Below are positions 26,891 through 35,160 of a DNA stretch of 64,000 nucleotides, piece by piece. A program made the translations under genes and the position numbers. The stretch is from Bacteroidetes bacterium UBA7662 (lineage in GTDB: Bacteria; Bacteroidota; Bacteroidia; UBA7662), in the NCBI GenBank assembly GCA_002483345.1, contig DLHS01000014.1, positions 62,001-126,000 on the forward strand, written 5' to 3'. The notes under the pieces were generated by a model. It searched no databases. It was not told the origin of the DNA and saw only the letters and a list, made by a program, of their open reading frames with translations. The stretch's first letter is position 1, and each line of letters starts with the position of its first letter.

Positions 26891-27105
26891 GTGAAGTAGT
26901 CCTTAAATCAACAATTTCTTGTCCTAAATGTGGACATGAGAAAGAAGAAACCATGCCTACAGATGCGTGTCAGTATTTCTATGAGTGCGAAAATTGTAAG
27001 GAGATACTTAAACCGTTACAAGGTGATTGTTGCGTTTACTGCTCTTATGGTACAGTGGCTTGCCCACCAATCCAAGAAGGTGGTAACAGTTCATGCTGTA
27101 GGTAA
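26887..27105 (+). CDS. GDCCVxC-domain small metal-binding protein
   Basis: 72 aa cysteine-rich protein. Motifs: ISCPKCGHEKEETMPTDACQ at the N-terminus, then GDCCVYCSYGTVACPPIQ and a terminal SCCR. The GDCCV-x-C-SYG-x-CPP signature identifies a small family found beside merTP genes in Bacteroidota. Probably an intracellular Hg(II)/soft-metal scavenger or carrier. Overlaps merTP by 4 bases; last gene of the cassette. Confidence 0.88.
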   Translation: MSEVVLKSTISCPKCGHEKEETMPTDACQYFYECENCKEILKPLQGDCCVYCSYGTVACPPIQEGGNSSCCR

Positions 27106-27190
27106 ATCAGATAATAAATAACTCAAACATAAAGCAAAGTTACAGGCGTGCGGATGCGAGAGCTGCAAGGGTTCGCTTCGCCTGTTTGGT

Positions 27191-27226
27191 AAAAAAATCT
27201 CCACCCTACGGGTAGTATTTTTTTCC
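27191..27226. repeat. Hairpin repeat copy 1
   Basis: 36 bases: seven A and a T, then CTCCACCCTACGGGTAGT, then A and seven T, CC. AAAAAAAT pairs with ATTTTTTT and ACCC with GGGT around a three-base loop, leaving a small internal loop. The second copy 363 bases downstream differs by one substitution and one T. Confidence 0.65.
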
Positions 27227-27553
27227 CACAGCCCTTGCTGCAATCGCTCCGTCCTGTATTGACAGGGCATTATGTTTAAGTTATTATTCAGAGTCCGTTT
27301 CGGCAGCCGGTGGTTGTTGGCGGGCGTTCGCACCTCAGGTCGTCCGTTCCATGCAGGCGTCCAGCGTTTCGGTATCACTGATTATACGCTGCGTGTCTTT
27401 TGGTTCGAGTTGTGCCTTTCAGAGCTTCCTTTTTAGGGGGCTCTTTTTTTTACTCGTTAAGGGAAAATTTTAAAAAGAGAAAAGCAAAGATAGGCGGGCT
27501 CGCACATGCCCACCGCACTTTCGGACAGTCAAGGTCAAGCCCTACGGGTTTTG

Positions 27554-27588
27554 AAAAAAATCTCCACCCTTCGGGTAGTATTTTTTCC
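27554..27588. repeat. Hairpin repeat copy 2
   Basis: 35 bases, almost identical to copy 1; the core is CTCCACCCTTCGGGTAGT. The single core change (A to T) is in the loop, so the stem is preserved, which suggests that secondary structure is conserved. Confidence 0.65.
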
Positions 27589-27717
27589 AAAAACCTTGAC
27601 AGCCGAGCCTCACCCGCCTGAAAGACAGCTTTCTCTTTTCTTTTTTTCCCTTTTTTCTTTTCTCTTTTGAAAAAATATATGCGAAGCGCAGCGAGCAAAA
27701 CTTTAATGGCTCACTGT

Positions 27718-28152
27718 ATGAAATCGTTTCGTATCAAAACACACCGACTGGAAACCAGCTACCAACAACCGCACTTCTTTATTCTCAACAAGGGATTGAA
27801 CAGCGGAAAACCGCTCAACCGAGCTTGCCCGAATTGCTTTGTTTGCCTCACCGACAACCAAGAGGACAGGGAATTTCTCTTTTGGCTTTGCTTTGGATTG
27901 TGGAGGTCAAAATCCTTTCACTATCTCCTGAAAGGCTCCGTGATTCCATTTGTGACTATTGATGAAATCCGAAAGATGATCCGGGAAAGCTCTACCAAAG
28001 CAAGCTGCAAAGCTCAGGCATTTCAAAAGGCAATTCAAGCCCTTCAACTACTCGATACCAACGAGCAAAAAATCAAGGTCACACTAAAGATGATTGATAC
28101 TGCCAGACAAGCTATATTTTATGACTTGATGAATGAAGCAGGTGCAGGATAG
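27718..28152 (+). CDS. DUF6943-like mobile-element protein
   Basis: 144 aa from the ATG at 27718; longer in-frame starts exist up to 27667 but the extra residues are low quality. Visible motifs: FFILNKGLNSGKPLNRACPNCFV, with a CPNC pair, then DREFLFWLCFGLWRSKSFHY and GSVIPFVTIDEIRKMIRES. This matches the DUF6943 pattern carried on Bacteroidota integrative elements. Function unknown. It supports the view that this stretch is element backbone rather than host chromosome. Confidence 0.7.
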   Translation: MKSFRIKTHRLETSYQQPHFFILNKGLNSGKPLNRACPNCFVCLTDNQEDREFLFWLCFGLWRSKSFHYLLKGSVIPFVTIDEIRKMIRESSTKASCKAQAFQKAIQALQLLDTNEQKIKVTLKMIDTARQAIFYDLMNEAGAG

Positions 28153-28330
28153 ATTCCTGCCCTGCCAAAAAAACAGGGCAACAAAAGCAAAATAAAGCAC
28201 ACCACCGCAACAGCACCCAAGAGAGAACTACCGCCTAATTCTTGAAGTAATTTAGTTGGCGAAGGGCAAATCCATGGTAAGTCCGTGTCAAGTCCAAGCA
28301 AATGTTTAACTCCTTAAAAATCGTAAAGAG

Positions 28331-28972
28331 ATGGGAAAAATTAATCAAGGTATTCTCGGTGGCGTATCAGGCCAAGTAGGGAATGTAATCGGTGGAACTT
28401 GGAAGGGCATCGATTACCTGCGCATCAAACCTTCCAGTGTAGCGAACCCAAGAACAGAAGGTCAGGTTGACCAGCGTTCGAAATTCTCAACTGTCTTGCA
28501 GTTCTTGCAACCAATGACAGATTTCCTGAGAGTCGGTTTCAAGTTGTATGCAAACCGTATGACCCAATTCAATGCGGCCATGTCTTACAACCTGAACAAT
28601 GCAGTTACCGGAGCTTATCCAAACTTCATGATTGACTATGCAAGTGCATTGGTTACTCGTGGTAACTTGACAGGTGCAGCCAACGGTGCAGCTACTTCTC
28701 CAAGTGCTGGAAACGTAGAAGCAACCTGGACAGACACCTCAGGAAGCGGAAGTGCTCAGGCAACAGACAAAGCTCTGATTGTTCTTTTGAACACTACCCG
28801 AGGGGAAGCAGTGTTCACCACTGCCGGACCAGCAAGGTCTGCCGGATCAGCGACCATTCCAGTGCCTTCTGAGTACTCAGGAGAAGATGTTGAGGTCTTC
28901 TTAGGGTTTGTATCAGAAGACGGAACTAAAGTCGCTAACAGCGTTTATTTAGGCTCTGTAACAGTTGCGTAA
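28331..28972 (+). CDS. DUF6266 family protein
   Basis: 213 aa. The N-terminus GKINQGILGGVSGQVGNVIG followed by GTWKGIDYLR is characteristic of DUF6266, a family of unknown function often present in several copies in Bacteroidota and associated with mobile or phage-like regions. The middle is Ala/Gly/Ser-rich (NLTGAANGAATSPSAGNVEA) and the C-terminus is an all-beta, Ig-like stretch (DVEVFLGFVSEDGTKVANSV). No signal peptide. Higher GC than the hsd and cop genes. A good terminator follows. Confidence 0.78.
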   Translation: MGKINQGILGGVSGQVGNVIGGTWKGIDYLRIKPSSVANPRTEGQVDQRSKFSTVLQFLQPMTDFLRVGFKLYANRMTQFNAAMSYNLNNAVTGAYPNFMIDYASALVTRGNLTGAANGAATSPSAGNVEATWTDTSGSGSAQATDKALIVLLNTTRGEAVFTTAGPARSAGSATIPVPSEYSGEDVEVFLGFVSEDGTKVANSVYLGSVTVA

Positions 28973-28992
28973 AGCGATTGGTGTTTTCCTTG

Positions 28993-29023
28993 AAAACCGC
29001 TTCCTTTGTGGAGCGGTTTTTTT
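28993..29023 (+). terminator. Rho-independent terminator after the DUF6266 gene
   Basis: AAAACCGCTTCC, loop TTTGT, GGAGCGGTTTT then further T residues: a strong GC-containing stem with one bulge and a seven-T tail, 20 bases after the stop. Confidence 0.85.
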
Positions 29024-29318
29024 ATGCCCATACCTCTCGATTTTTCCTTTATTATCGCTTAGTTTGACATTCCTAAGCGTTTTTTGTTGCTAATACGTTT
29101 CTACCATTTTAGCAACACATTGAAATACAGTAAGTTAAAAGCGTTTCAAATATTTTGTATCGGGAAGTGAAAACAGGAATTAATGCCAGCTACCTAAAAG
29201 CAGCCTTTTCCTCCATATGGAAGACAGCTTAAATGGACTGAAAATCATCATATTATGTATGATTTTCGATTTATTTAGATAAAATCTGATAAACTTTTCT
29301 GCTTCCGGTCATCAGCCA
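29024..29318. other. AT-rich junction between mobile island and chromosome-like DNA
   Basis: About 295 bases without a gene. The sequence is AT-rich and includes AAGCGTTTTTTGTTGCTAAT and AAAAGCGTTTCAAATATTTT, an imperfect repetition of AAGCGTTT. GC content rises sharply once the ribonucleotide reductase gene begins on the other strand. It is a plausible attachment-site region, but no tRNA gene or exact direct repeat proves it. Confidence 0.35.
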
Positions 29319-31169
29319 CTACACCAAAGCACAGGCACCTCCGGCACAGGCGGCTTCCGCCGTATGTTCGGTAGTATCATCGTCTTCATAAACCTGACTC
29401 AGATCCAGGGCATGCAGCCGGCGAATCAGGTCTGTATAATCCGCTGCCGTTATATCGGTAAAGGGAGCCTGCCTGTAATTGCCGTTATCAAAAGGAAGCA
29501 CACTCAATCCGTTGTAAGAGGCTTTGTTAGCCCACATCCACTGCCCGACCGCTGCCCATTCGCCGTTTTTGATCGAAATGGTGGCCGAAACATTGTTGGT
29601 ATTGCTGCCACTGCGGTAACCGGGCCTGACCCATTCAGTATTAAACTTCCGGATACGCTCCAACAAACCAAGGGCACTTTCGTCGCGCAGTATACTGCCT
29701 TCAGGAGCCGACTGGGGTATGCAGATGATGGCTTGTTTGGGGTTCAGCAAATCATCTTCCAGCAATTCCGGATGGTTATTGCTCAGGAATCGGTACAACG
29801 CCTCATCTTTTCCGATGCGGATGCGCCTTATGTAAAAATCGTTGTGCCAGGCATGTATGCCCGAAGAGGTGCCGAGTACCAGCGAACTGGTACCGGAGGG
29901 TTTGATGGTGGTACACCGGGCTGCAGGCTCAATGCTTATGAGTGCGGCTACTCTTTCGTTTTCCGCTTTTACATTTTCCGCGGCTTCGGTAAGATTGAGT
30001 CCTAACACCCGCCCGCTAGCTATTCCTGTCATGCCAACACCTATCAGGGCGTCTTTTTCCGAATGGCGTTTCCATATCTCCCGGAGATAGTGGAAATCGG
30101 TAAAACCTGCCTGCAGAGTCCCGAAAAAGGCTGCCGCCCTCGCCCGTTTGTTCAGATCTGCCTGATCCGCCACGTCCGACACATTTATCTCACACAAATT
30201 GCAGAACTGGAAGGGGCGAAGGGCGATTTCGCAGCACGGATTGGTACCCCATTCAATGTCGTTGGTGAAATAGAACCCGGGTTCACCAGATCCGCTTAAC
30301 TCTATTTTCTGCCACAGCCCGAAAAATTCAGCCTCTCTGATGCGGTCACGTTGTATGACCACCGAGTTGTTGGCACGACCCCGCTGTTCATTCAGCTCCC
30401 ACCAGGCACCATACTTACAACTCAGCATTTCCTCATCGTCGAAAGAGAAGAGCGAGATCATAGCTGACCGTCGGATACCACCTGCCAGCACCGCATTGGC
30501 AATGTGGCACATCATATCATGGCACTCAAGCGGACTCAGTTGCTCACCGTCTTTTTTACGGTCGAGTAAGGCACTCAGGTGCGCTACACAAATTTTGAGC
30601 GGCTCCGGTCCGGGCGCTTTACCACCCGCTGTCACCAGCCGTGTGCCTTTCGGCCGGATGTCAGAATAATCGAAATCGGGCATGCTGCTGCTCAACCCAA
30701 AATAGGCCTTTAGCAGTACCTTGATACAATCAGCCCAGCCTTCCAGGCTGTCACCGACCAGAAATCGCCTCCTTTTGTGCGATTTCCTTATTTCCGGCAA
30801 TTTAGCGACATGGTGGAATTGAACCGAATAACCAACCCCTGTACCGCCCAGCAACAGAAACATCGCTTCACTGAAAGCCCGTATATCATCAACCGGCATA
30901 TAGGCACAGTTGTAAATCCGGCTGTGGTTCCGCTGAATGGCGGGCCCGGCGAACTGCATGGCCCGCATCGATGGCAGTATCTTTTTCGACTCAATCATGG
31001 GCATCCAGGCAGCAATTTCGTTTTCCATATCCGGGTACTGGTCAGACAGCATCTGTCCGTAACGGGCGCATATTTCAGGCCATAACTCCCGCCGGTGTTT
31101 ATCCGGACGGTAGCGGGCATATTTCATATGAACAATAAGATCGCTGAGGATGGCCTGATCGGTTTGCAT
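29319..31169 (-). CDS. nrdJ: Adenosylcobalamin-dependent (class II) ribonucleoside-triphosphate reductase
   Basis: 616 aa. Oxygen-independent reduction of ribonucleotides using coenzyme B12. Landmarks: PSMRAMQFAGPAI and SRIYNCAYMP near the N-terminus, LLLGGTGVGYSVQFH, GGIRRSAMISLFS, the active-site block NPCCEIALRPFQFCNLCEIN, TIKPSGTSSLVLGTSSGIH, and a C-terminal redox-active pair CAGGAC four residues from the end, as in monomeric RTPRs. Shorter than the ~740 aa Lactobacillus-type enzyme, so the allosteric insertion may be reduced. It would serve DNA synthesis under anoxic denitrifying conditions, in keeping with the neighbours. No B12 riboswitch is seen upstream. Confidence 0.92.
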   Translation of the reverse strand: MQTDQAILSDLIVHMKYARYRPDKHRRELWPEICARYGQMLSDQYPDMENEIAAWMPMIESKKILPSMRAMQFAGPAIQRNHSRIYNCAYMPVDDIRAFSEAMFLLLGGTGVGYSVQFHHVAKLPEIRKSHKRRRFLVGDSLEGWADCIKVLLKAYFGLSSSMPDFDYSDIRPKGTRLVTAGGKAPGPEPLKICVAHLSALLDRKKDGEQLSPLECHDMMCHIANAVLAGGIRRSAMISLFSFDDEEMLSCKYGAWWELNEQRGRANNSVVIQRDRIREAEFFGLWQKIELSGSGEPGFYFTNDIEWGTNPCCEIALRPFQFCNLCEINVSDVADQADLNKRARAAAFFGTLQAGFTDFHYLREIWKRHSEKDALIGVGMTGIASGRVLGLNLTEAAENVKAENERVAALISIEPAARCTTIKPSGTSSLVLGTSSGIHAWHNDFYIRRIRIGKDEALYRFLSNNHPELLEDDLLNPKQAIICIPQSAPEGSILRDESALGLLERIRKFNTEWVRPGYRSGSNTNNVSATISIKNGEWAAVGQWMWANKASYNGLSVLPFDNGNYRQAPFTDITAADYTDLIRRLHALDLSQVYEDDDTTEHTAEAACAGGACALV

Positions 31170-31468
31170 GGCAGATAGGGTTTGTTGCTAAGTTATTTTG
31201 GGGTCAGGAGTGCTGTTTTTGACACCCTCGAACCTAAACATAAACCTATAACAGATTTTAGTATCTAATAATCTAAATAATCAACATTTGCATAAAAAAT
31301 ATCCACTTTTGTACGCCGGTATCCGGAAAAGCCGGTACCGCACGGGCCTTTGATAATGTCATGTTTAAGACGAGAAATCTTACTTTTTAGTATGGCAGAA
31401 ACTTATTCCCGCTTATGTTTTTCTTCAATTTTAGTTTGCAGAAACCGATGTATTTATGTTTATTTTTA
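31170..31468. promoter_or_regulatory. Divergent intergenic region between nrdJ and the Crp/Fnr gene
   Basis: About 300 bases. It must hold promoters for both flanking genes. An AT-rich stretch (ATTTTAGTATCTAATAATCT, near 31256-31276) and a weak half-palindrome TTGATAATGTCATG (31350-31363) are seen, but no convincing operator, B12 riboswitch or RNA gene. Confidence 0.4.
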
Positions 31469-32104
31469 ATGGAATCAACCCAGCTACTTATGGAGGCTCC
31501 TGAGGAAGCAAAAACGATAAATCCCGATCTTCTCCGTGTTTACGGAGCTACTTCCCTGAAATTACAGAAGGGTGAAATCGTGTTTTTTGAGGGAAATACC
31601 GCCCGGAACTATTATCAGCTTGTTTCAGGCGCTGTACGGATGTACAATCAAAGCAATGACGGCAAGGAGTTTACCCAGGGAATATTTTTTGCCGGGGAAA
31701 GTTTCGGAGAACCACCGCTTTTTTTGAACGAACCGTATCCTGCATCTGCGCAGGCTTGCCAGGATAGCATATTGCTGAAACTCAGTAAGACGAAATTTAT
31801 GGGCTTGTTGGCCGAGCATCCTGTCAATCAGATGAAGATGTTACAGATATTGTCCAGGCGTACTTACAACAAGTCTCTATCTGCCAAAAATAACTCCATT
31901 TATGCACCAGAAACACGCATCCTGCGGTTTCTCACGCAATACAAAAAAGACAGCGCAGCTTTATGTGAACGGCTGCATATTCCCTTCACACGCCAGGAAA
32001 TAGCCAATTTTACCGATTTGCGGGTGGAAACGGTTATCCGGGCACTCAGCCGTTTGAAAGAAGCAGGGAAAGTAGAGATCAAAGACCGTAAACTGTACCT
32101 ATGA
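31469..32104 (+). CDS. Crp/Fnr-family transcriptional regulator
   Basis: About 211 aa from the ATG at 31469; in-frame ATGs at 31415 and 31490 are alternatives. The cNMP-binding-like beta barrel spans about residues 30-140 (KGEIVFFEGNTARNYYQLVS, GAVRMYN) and the HTH is FTRQEIANFTDLRVETVIRA. The recognition helix has E-T-V-I-R, keeping the Glu and Arg that in FNR read TGA half-sites (E-T-I-S-R). There is no N-terminal cysteine cluster, so it is not an Fe-S FNR; a heme/NO-sensing DNR/NnrR-like role in controlling nos/nor is inferred. Coupled by ATGA to the next gene. Confidence 0.88.
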   Translation: MESTQLLMEAPEEAKTINPDLLRVYGATSLKLQKGEIVFFEGNTARNYYQLVSGAVRMYNQSNDGKEFTQGIFFAGESFGEPPLFLNEPYPASAQACQDSILLKLSKTKFMGLLAEHPVNQMKMLQILSRRTYNKSLSAKNNSIYAPETRILRFLTQYKKDSAALCERLHIPFTRQEIANFTDLRVETVIRALSRLKEAGKVEIKDRKLYL

Positions 32105-33324
32105 AGGTGGGCTTTAATACTGCGCATTGGCTCAGTTGGTCGTTTTTTAATCTTTTACTGGTTGCCGCGCTTGGCCTGGTGATGCGCATGAAAGTATTGT
32201 TTGAAATGCCCTGGGTGAACCAGAAACACCTGCAACTGGCACATGCCCAGTTTGCCTTTCAGGCGTGGATAAGTCAGCTTCTGCTCGTACTACTCATCAG
32301 CCGGCTGGCAACTGAACTGTCCCCGGTAAAGGCAAAAATGTTCAACAGGCTTTTGGGGGGGCATCAACTGCTCAGTCTTCTGCTTTTGGCGACCTTATTG
32401 GTAAGCGGCATGGGCTTGCCCGGGTTTTTGCTGCCATTGCTGATTTATGTGCTGCAGGCAATACTGATCGCGCAGTTGTACCGGCTTTACCGCCAACAGC
32501 CGGGACTCAGGGTAGCTGCCAACTGGCTGGGCTGGGGGTTTACATTTTTGGTGTTTTCCTGGTTGGCATCCCTGTGTCTGGCGGGCTTTTATATGCTGGG
32601 CAAAATGAACCTTAACAATTACCTCGCTTGGCACTATACTTACCTGCATTTCCTGTACAACGGCTGGTTTTTCTTTGCGGCAATAACACTCGTCATGCAA
32701 AGCCTGGGAGACAGGGTAAATCTCTTTGCTCATGACAAGACAGTCAGGTGGGCGATAGTTGCTGCCACCCTTATTGGGGTGACTTTGTCGCTGTTATGGC
32801 TGAATCTGCCACGCTGGGTCGAAATGCTGGCAGGTTTGATGGCAATTATTCAGCTGGTTGCGTGGCTCATTTTTGTGCGGCAGACAGGCAGGCCATTTTT
32901 CGGATTGACAGAACTGAAACCCTATCGCTGGCTGGTGCTTCTGGCAGTCATTGCCTGGACCATTAAGCAACTTCTTCAGCCCGCCCTGATCTCAGATACG
33001 GTTGCCGGCTGGGCCTATGGTTTCCGACCCATCATCATCGCATATCTGCATCTGGTTTTATTGGGTGTTTTCAGCCTCTTTCTGCTTTTCTACAGCCATA
33101 CGTTTTCAGCTTTGTCTCAAAAGAAAAGCAGCATGCTTTGGGTGAAGATATTTGCGGCAACCGTGGTGCTGAACGAACTGCTGCTGGCAGGGCAGGGGGT
33201 GACAGCTATCCGCTATGTTTTGGTGCCTGGCATTGATCGGGGCCTGCTGGTTGCTGCCTTGCTTTTGTTCGGGTCGGCCCTGATGATCTGGCTGAACAGT
33301 CGTACTAAAGCTTCTGCTGCATAA
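32101..33324 (+). CDS. Polytopic membrane protein, possible heme-binding, copy A
   Basis: 407 aa with about 11-12 membrane helices. Not a named family that I can assign. A conserved-looking motif near the N-terminus is HLQLAHAQFAFQAW, and later HFLYNGWFFFAAITLV; the latter recurs as HFYLYFQHSGWFIFG in the 396 aa protein at 44613-45803, and WLHSHSHMAFLGWG there matches the first. The paired histidines in helices resemble heme-ligating helices of NnrS or heme-copper oxidase-like proteins. Translationally coupled to the Crp/Fnr gene; its end overlaps the end of the convergent hemoglobin gene by 20 bases. A role in NO metabolism is inferred from position. Confidence 0.7.
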   Translation: MKVGFNTAHWLSWSFFNLLLVAALGLVMRMKVLFEMPWVNQKHLQLAHAQFAFQAWISQLLLVLLISRLATELSPVKAKMFNRLLGGHQLLSLLLLATLLVSGMGLPGFLLPLLIYVLQAILIAQLYRLYRQQPGLRVAANWLGWGFTFLVFSWLASLCLAGFYMLGKMNLNNYLAWHYTYLHFLYNGWFFFAAITLVMQSLGDRVNLFAHDKTVRWAIVAATLIGVTLSLLWLNLPRWVEMLAGLMAIIQLVAWLIFVRQTGRPFFGLTELKPYRWLVLLAVIAWTIKQLLQPALISDTVAGWAYGFRPIIIAYLHLVLLGVFSLFLLFYSHTFSALSQKKSSMLWVKIFAATVVLNELLLAGQGVTAIRYVLVPGIDRGLLVAALLLFGSALMIWLNSRTKASAA

Positions 33325-33670
33325 AAAAGGCAATATTGGAAGCCCTTGCAATGATGTTTTCAGCGTTGGGCCCCTCGAAAAGTTCCCGAACGGTTTCTTC
33401 CCAGTGTTTTAACCAGCGGTCAAAAGCTGCTTTGGTAAGCGGGTGCTGTTGGTGGATATGCTGGTGCACTATCATAGGATTACCCCTGTATCCGCCAGTG
33501 TGAAAAAGGACATTGCTCCAGAAAGTATACATCCTGGGCAGGTGCTTGTCCCAGTTTTCACCTATCCACTTCCGGAAAACCGGAGCCAGCAACGCATCTT
33601 TCCTCACATGGGTGTAAAAACTGTTGACCAGTAGTTTGATGTCGTCTTCCGACTGTATATCCTGCTTCAT
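33305..33670 (-). CDS. Group III truncated hemoglobin
   Basis: 121 aa globin of the 2-on-2 fold. Pattern: LLVNSFYTHVRKDALLAPVF, then HLPRMYTFWSNVLFHTGGY-RGNPMIVHQHI, with the proximal His expected in the MIVHQHIHQQHPL segment and AFDRWLKHWEETVRELF after it. Group III is inferred from the FW-NVLF and Y-RGNP elements. Group III globins are often linked to NO or microaerobic metabolism, and this gene closes the nos gene series on the minus strand, 5 bases after nosY. Confidence 0.9.
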   Translation of the reverse strand: MKQDIQSEDDIKLLVNSFYTHVRKDALLAPVFRKWIGENWDKHLPRMYTFWSNVLFHTGGYRGNPMIVHQHIHQQHPLTKAAFDRWLKHWEETVRELFEGPNAENIIARASNIAFFMQQKL

Positions 33671-33675
33671 GGCTG

Positions 33676-34443
33676 TTACAGGTCCTTTTTGTTGAAGATG
33701 CGATTGGCTACTGCAATGGGCCAGACAGCCCAGATGAGCAGGGCAGAGAGGGAGAAAAGAATACCCTGGTAGCTGCCGAAAAAGTTACGGAAGAAAGCAC
33801 CTGTATAACCCATCAGAGCAGAGATGTCCATTTGCAGCATCATGACGATGCGCGCCAGATCGATGGGATTCAGACTGACTAATATCAGGGTTGGCTGATC
33901 CAGGGGATAATCGCTGAAACTGTAAAGCAGCCAAAGCACAAAAGCATCGTATATCAGCGAGAAATAGAACCAGAACAGAAGGGCTATGCCGATGGCACGA
34001 GCCTTGTCGCGGGTAAGCACCGAAGCCAGGAAAGCCAGGGATACAAACACGATGGTTAGTAAAAAACCGGTGCCAACGAGTATCAGACTACCGCCCCCTG
34101 CGCCAAACAGCAGCATAGGGACGCCAATGCCAACCATAAAAGCGAGTCCGAGCGAAAGGGCTGTAGCAAAAAATTCCGCAAAAAGCACCCTGCTGCGGGG
34201 GACCGGCTGCGAAAGCATTAGTTCAATGAATTCATAAGAGTTATGAAAGTGAATGGTGCTGAAAACGATGCTCACCAGGGGTACGACCATCAGTAAGATG
34301 TTGAGTAAACTCAGCATCACCTTGCCGGGGTCACCATCAATCTGATACAACCCAACGGTGCTGAGAAAAAGCAGCAGGGTGTAGAAAAGGGTAAAACGCG
34401 ACCGGAGCAGGTCAAGCAGTATGTAACGGATTATTTTCAGCAT
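33676..34443 (-). CDS. nosY: NosY, ABC transporter permease for nitrous oxide reductase maturation
   Basis: 255 aa with six membrane helices. Features: IIRYILLDLLRSRFTLFYTL at the N-terminus, MVVPLVSIVFSTIHFHNSYEFIELMLSQPV-PRSRV, and DKARAIGIALLFWFYFSLIYDA. With NosF and NosD it forms the NosDFY complex, which energises sulfur or copper-sulfide delivery for the CuZ cluster of NosZ in the periplasm. Follows nosF with a 3-base gap. Confidence 0.92.
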   Translation of the reverse strand: MLKIIRYILLDLLRSRFTLFYTLLLFLSTVGLYQIDGDPGKVMLSLLNILLMVVPLVSIVFSTIHFHNSYEFIELMLSQPVPRSRVLFAEFFATALSLGLAFMVGIGVPMLLFGAGGGSLILVGTGFLLTIVFVSLAFLASVLTRDKARAIGIALLFWFYFSLIYDAFVLWLLYSFSDYPLDQPTLILVSLNPIDLARIVMMLQMDISALMGYTGAFFRNFFGSYQGILFSLSALLIWAVWPIAVANRIFNKKDL

Positions 34444-34446
34444 GGG

Positions 34447-35160
34447 TCAGGAATTAACAGAATCGGACATCAGTTTGGCAATGGCCCTTCCGAGACGCTC
34501 TTCGCCGGTTTCAGCCTTCAGTTTCTGGATGGAATCGTTGTAGAGCAGCTTGCCTTCGTACAAGTAGACCATTTCTGATGCGATGTGATCTAAATCGCTC
34601 ATGATGTGCGAACTGATGAGGATGAGTTTACCAGCCTCCTTTTCAAGTTGAATTTTGTCTTTAAGCAATTCTACCGATAGCGGGTCAAGTCCGGCTGTAG
34701 GTTCGTCGAGTATAAGCACATCGGGTTTAAACATGAAGGCCAGAACGGCGCTTACTTTTTGACGGGTACCGCCGGAAAGGGTGTGCATACGCTTGTTCAG
34801 TAGTTGATCAAACCGGAAAGCTTTGTAAAGATGGTCATCGAAGGCTCCGTGGTATTGCCTTATATCCTGCACCATGTTGAGTAACTGCCCAATACGGATA
34901 TTTTCAGGATAATGACCGATTTGTGGCATATAACCGATCTTATCCCGGTATTGCCAGTGTTTGCTGATATTCTCCCCATCCATGTGAATAGTACCGCTGT
35001 CAGGCAGCACAAGGCCAAGTATACTTTTGATGAAAGTGGTTTTACCCGAACCGTTCGGACCGATCAGGGCATAGGAGCAGCCAGCCTGCAGTTCAAGGCT
35101 AAGCGCGTCGAGCGCCTGGAGTTTGCCGAAACGTTTGCTGAGTTGGTTAACGGAGATCAT
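34447..35160 (-). CDS. nosF: NosF, ABC transporter ATP-binding protein
   Basis: 237 aa ABC ATPase. Walker A GPNGSGKTTF, Q-loop in YMPQIGHYPENIR, signature LSGGTRQK, Walker B VLILDEPTAGLDPLS and H-loop ISSHIM are complete. Its position between nosD and nosY identifies it as NosF. The start overlaps the nosD end by 14 bases. Confidence 0.94.
   Translation of the reverse strand: MISVNQLSKRFGKLQALDALSLELQAGCSYALIGPNGSGKTTFIKSILGLVLPDSGTIHMDGENISKHWQYRDKIGYMPQIGHYPENIRIGQLLNMVQDIRQYHGAFDDHLYKAFRFDQLLNKRMHTLSGGTRQKVSAVLAFMFKPDVLILDEPTAGLDPLSVELLKDKIQLEKEAGKLILISSHIMSDLDHIASEMVYLYEGKLLYNDSIQKLKAETGEERLGRAIAKLMSDSVNS

Larger units (their letters stand above)
27106..27717 (+). other. 612 bp non-coding spacer after the mercury cassette
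   Basis: No supported gene. It contains two near-identical hairpin elements (27191-27226 and 27554-27588), a TTTTTAGGGGGCTCTTTTTTTT stretch near 27430-27450, and the same CGCTTCGCCTG-type phrases as the spacer before the mercury genes. Open frames here are short and low-complexity (for example Lys-rich or Ser/Arg-rich) and are rejected. Confidence 0.5.

Noticed and set aside
29364..30005. A 213-codon plus-strand frame inside nrdJ
   Set aside because: Antisense to conserved ribonucleotide reductase motifs; no own domain.
31350..31363. TTGATAATGTCATG as a Crp/Fnr site upstream of the regulator gene
   Set aside because: Only one half-site fits; the other half has mismatches, so it is too weak to call.
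31170..31414. Possible B12 riboswitch ahead of the class II reductase
   Set aside because: No B12-box-like conserved core or suitable stem arrangement could be read.
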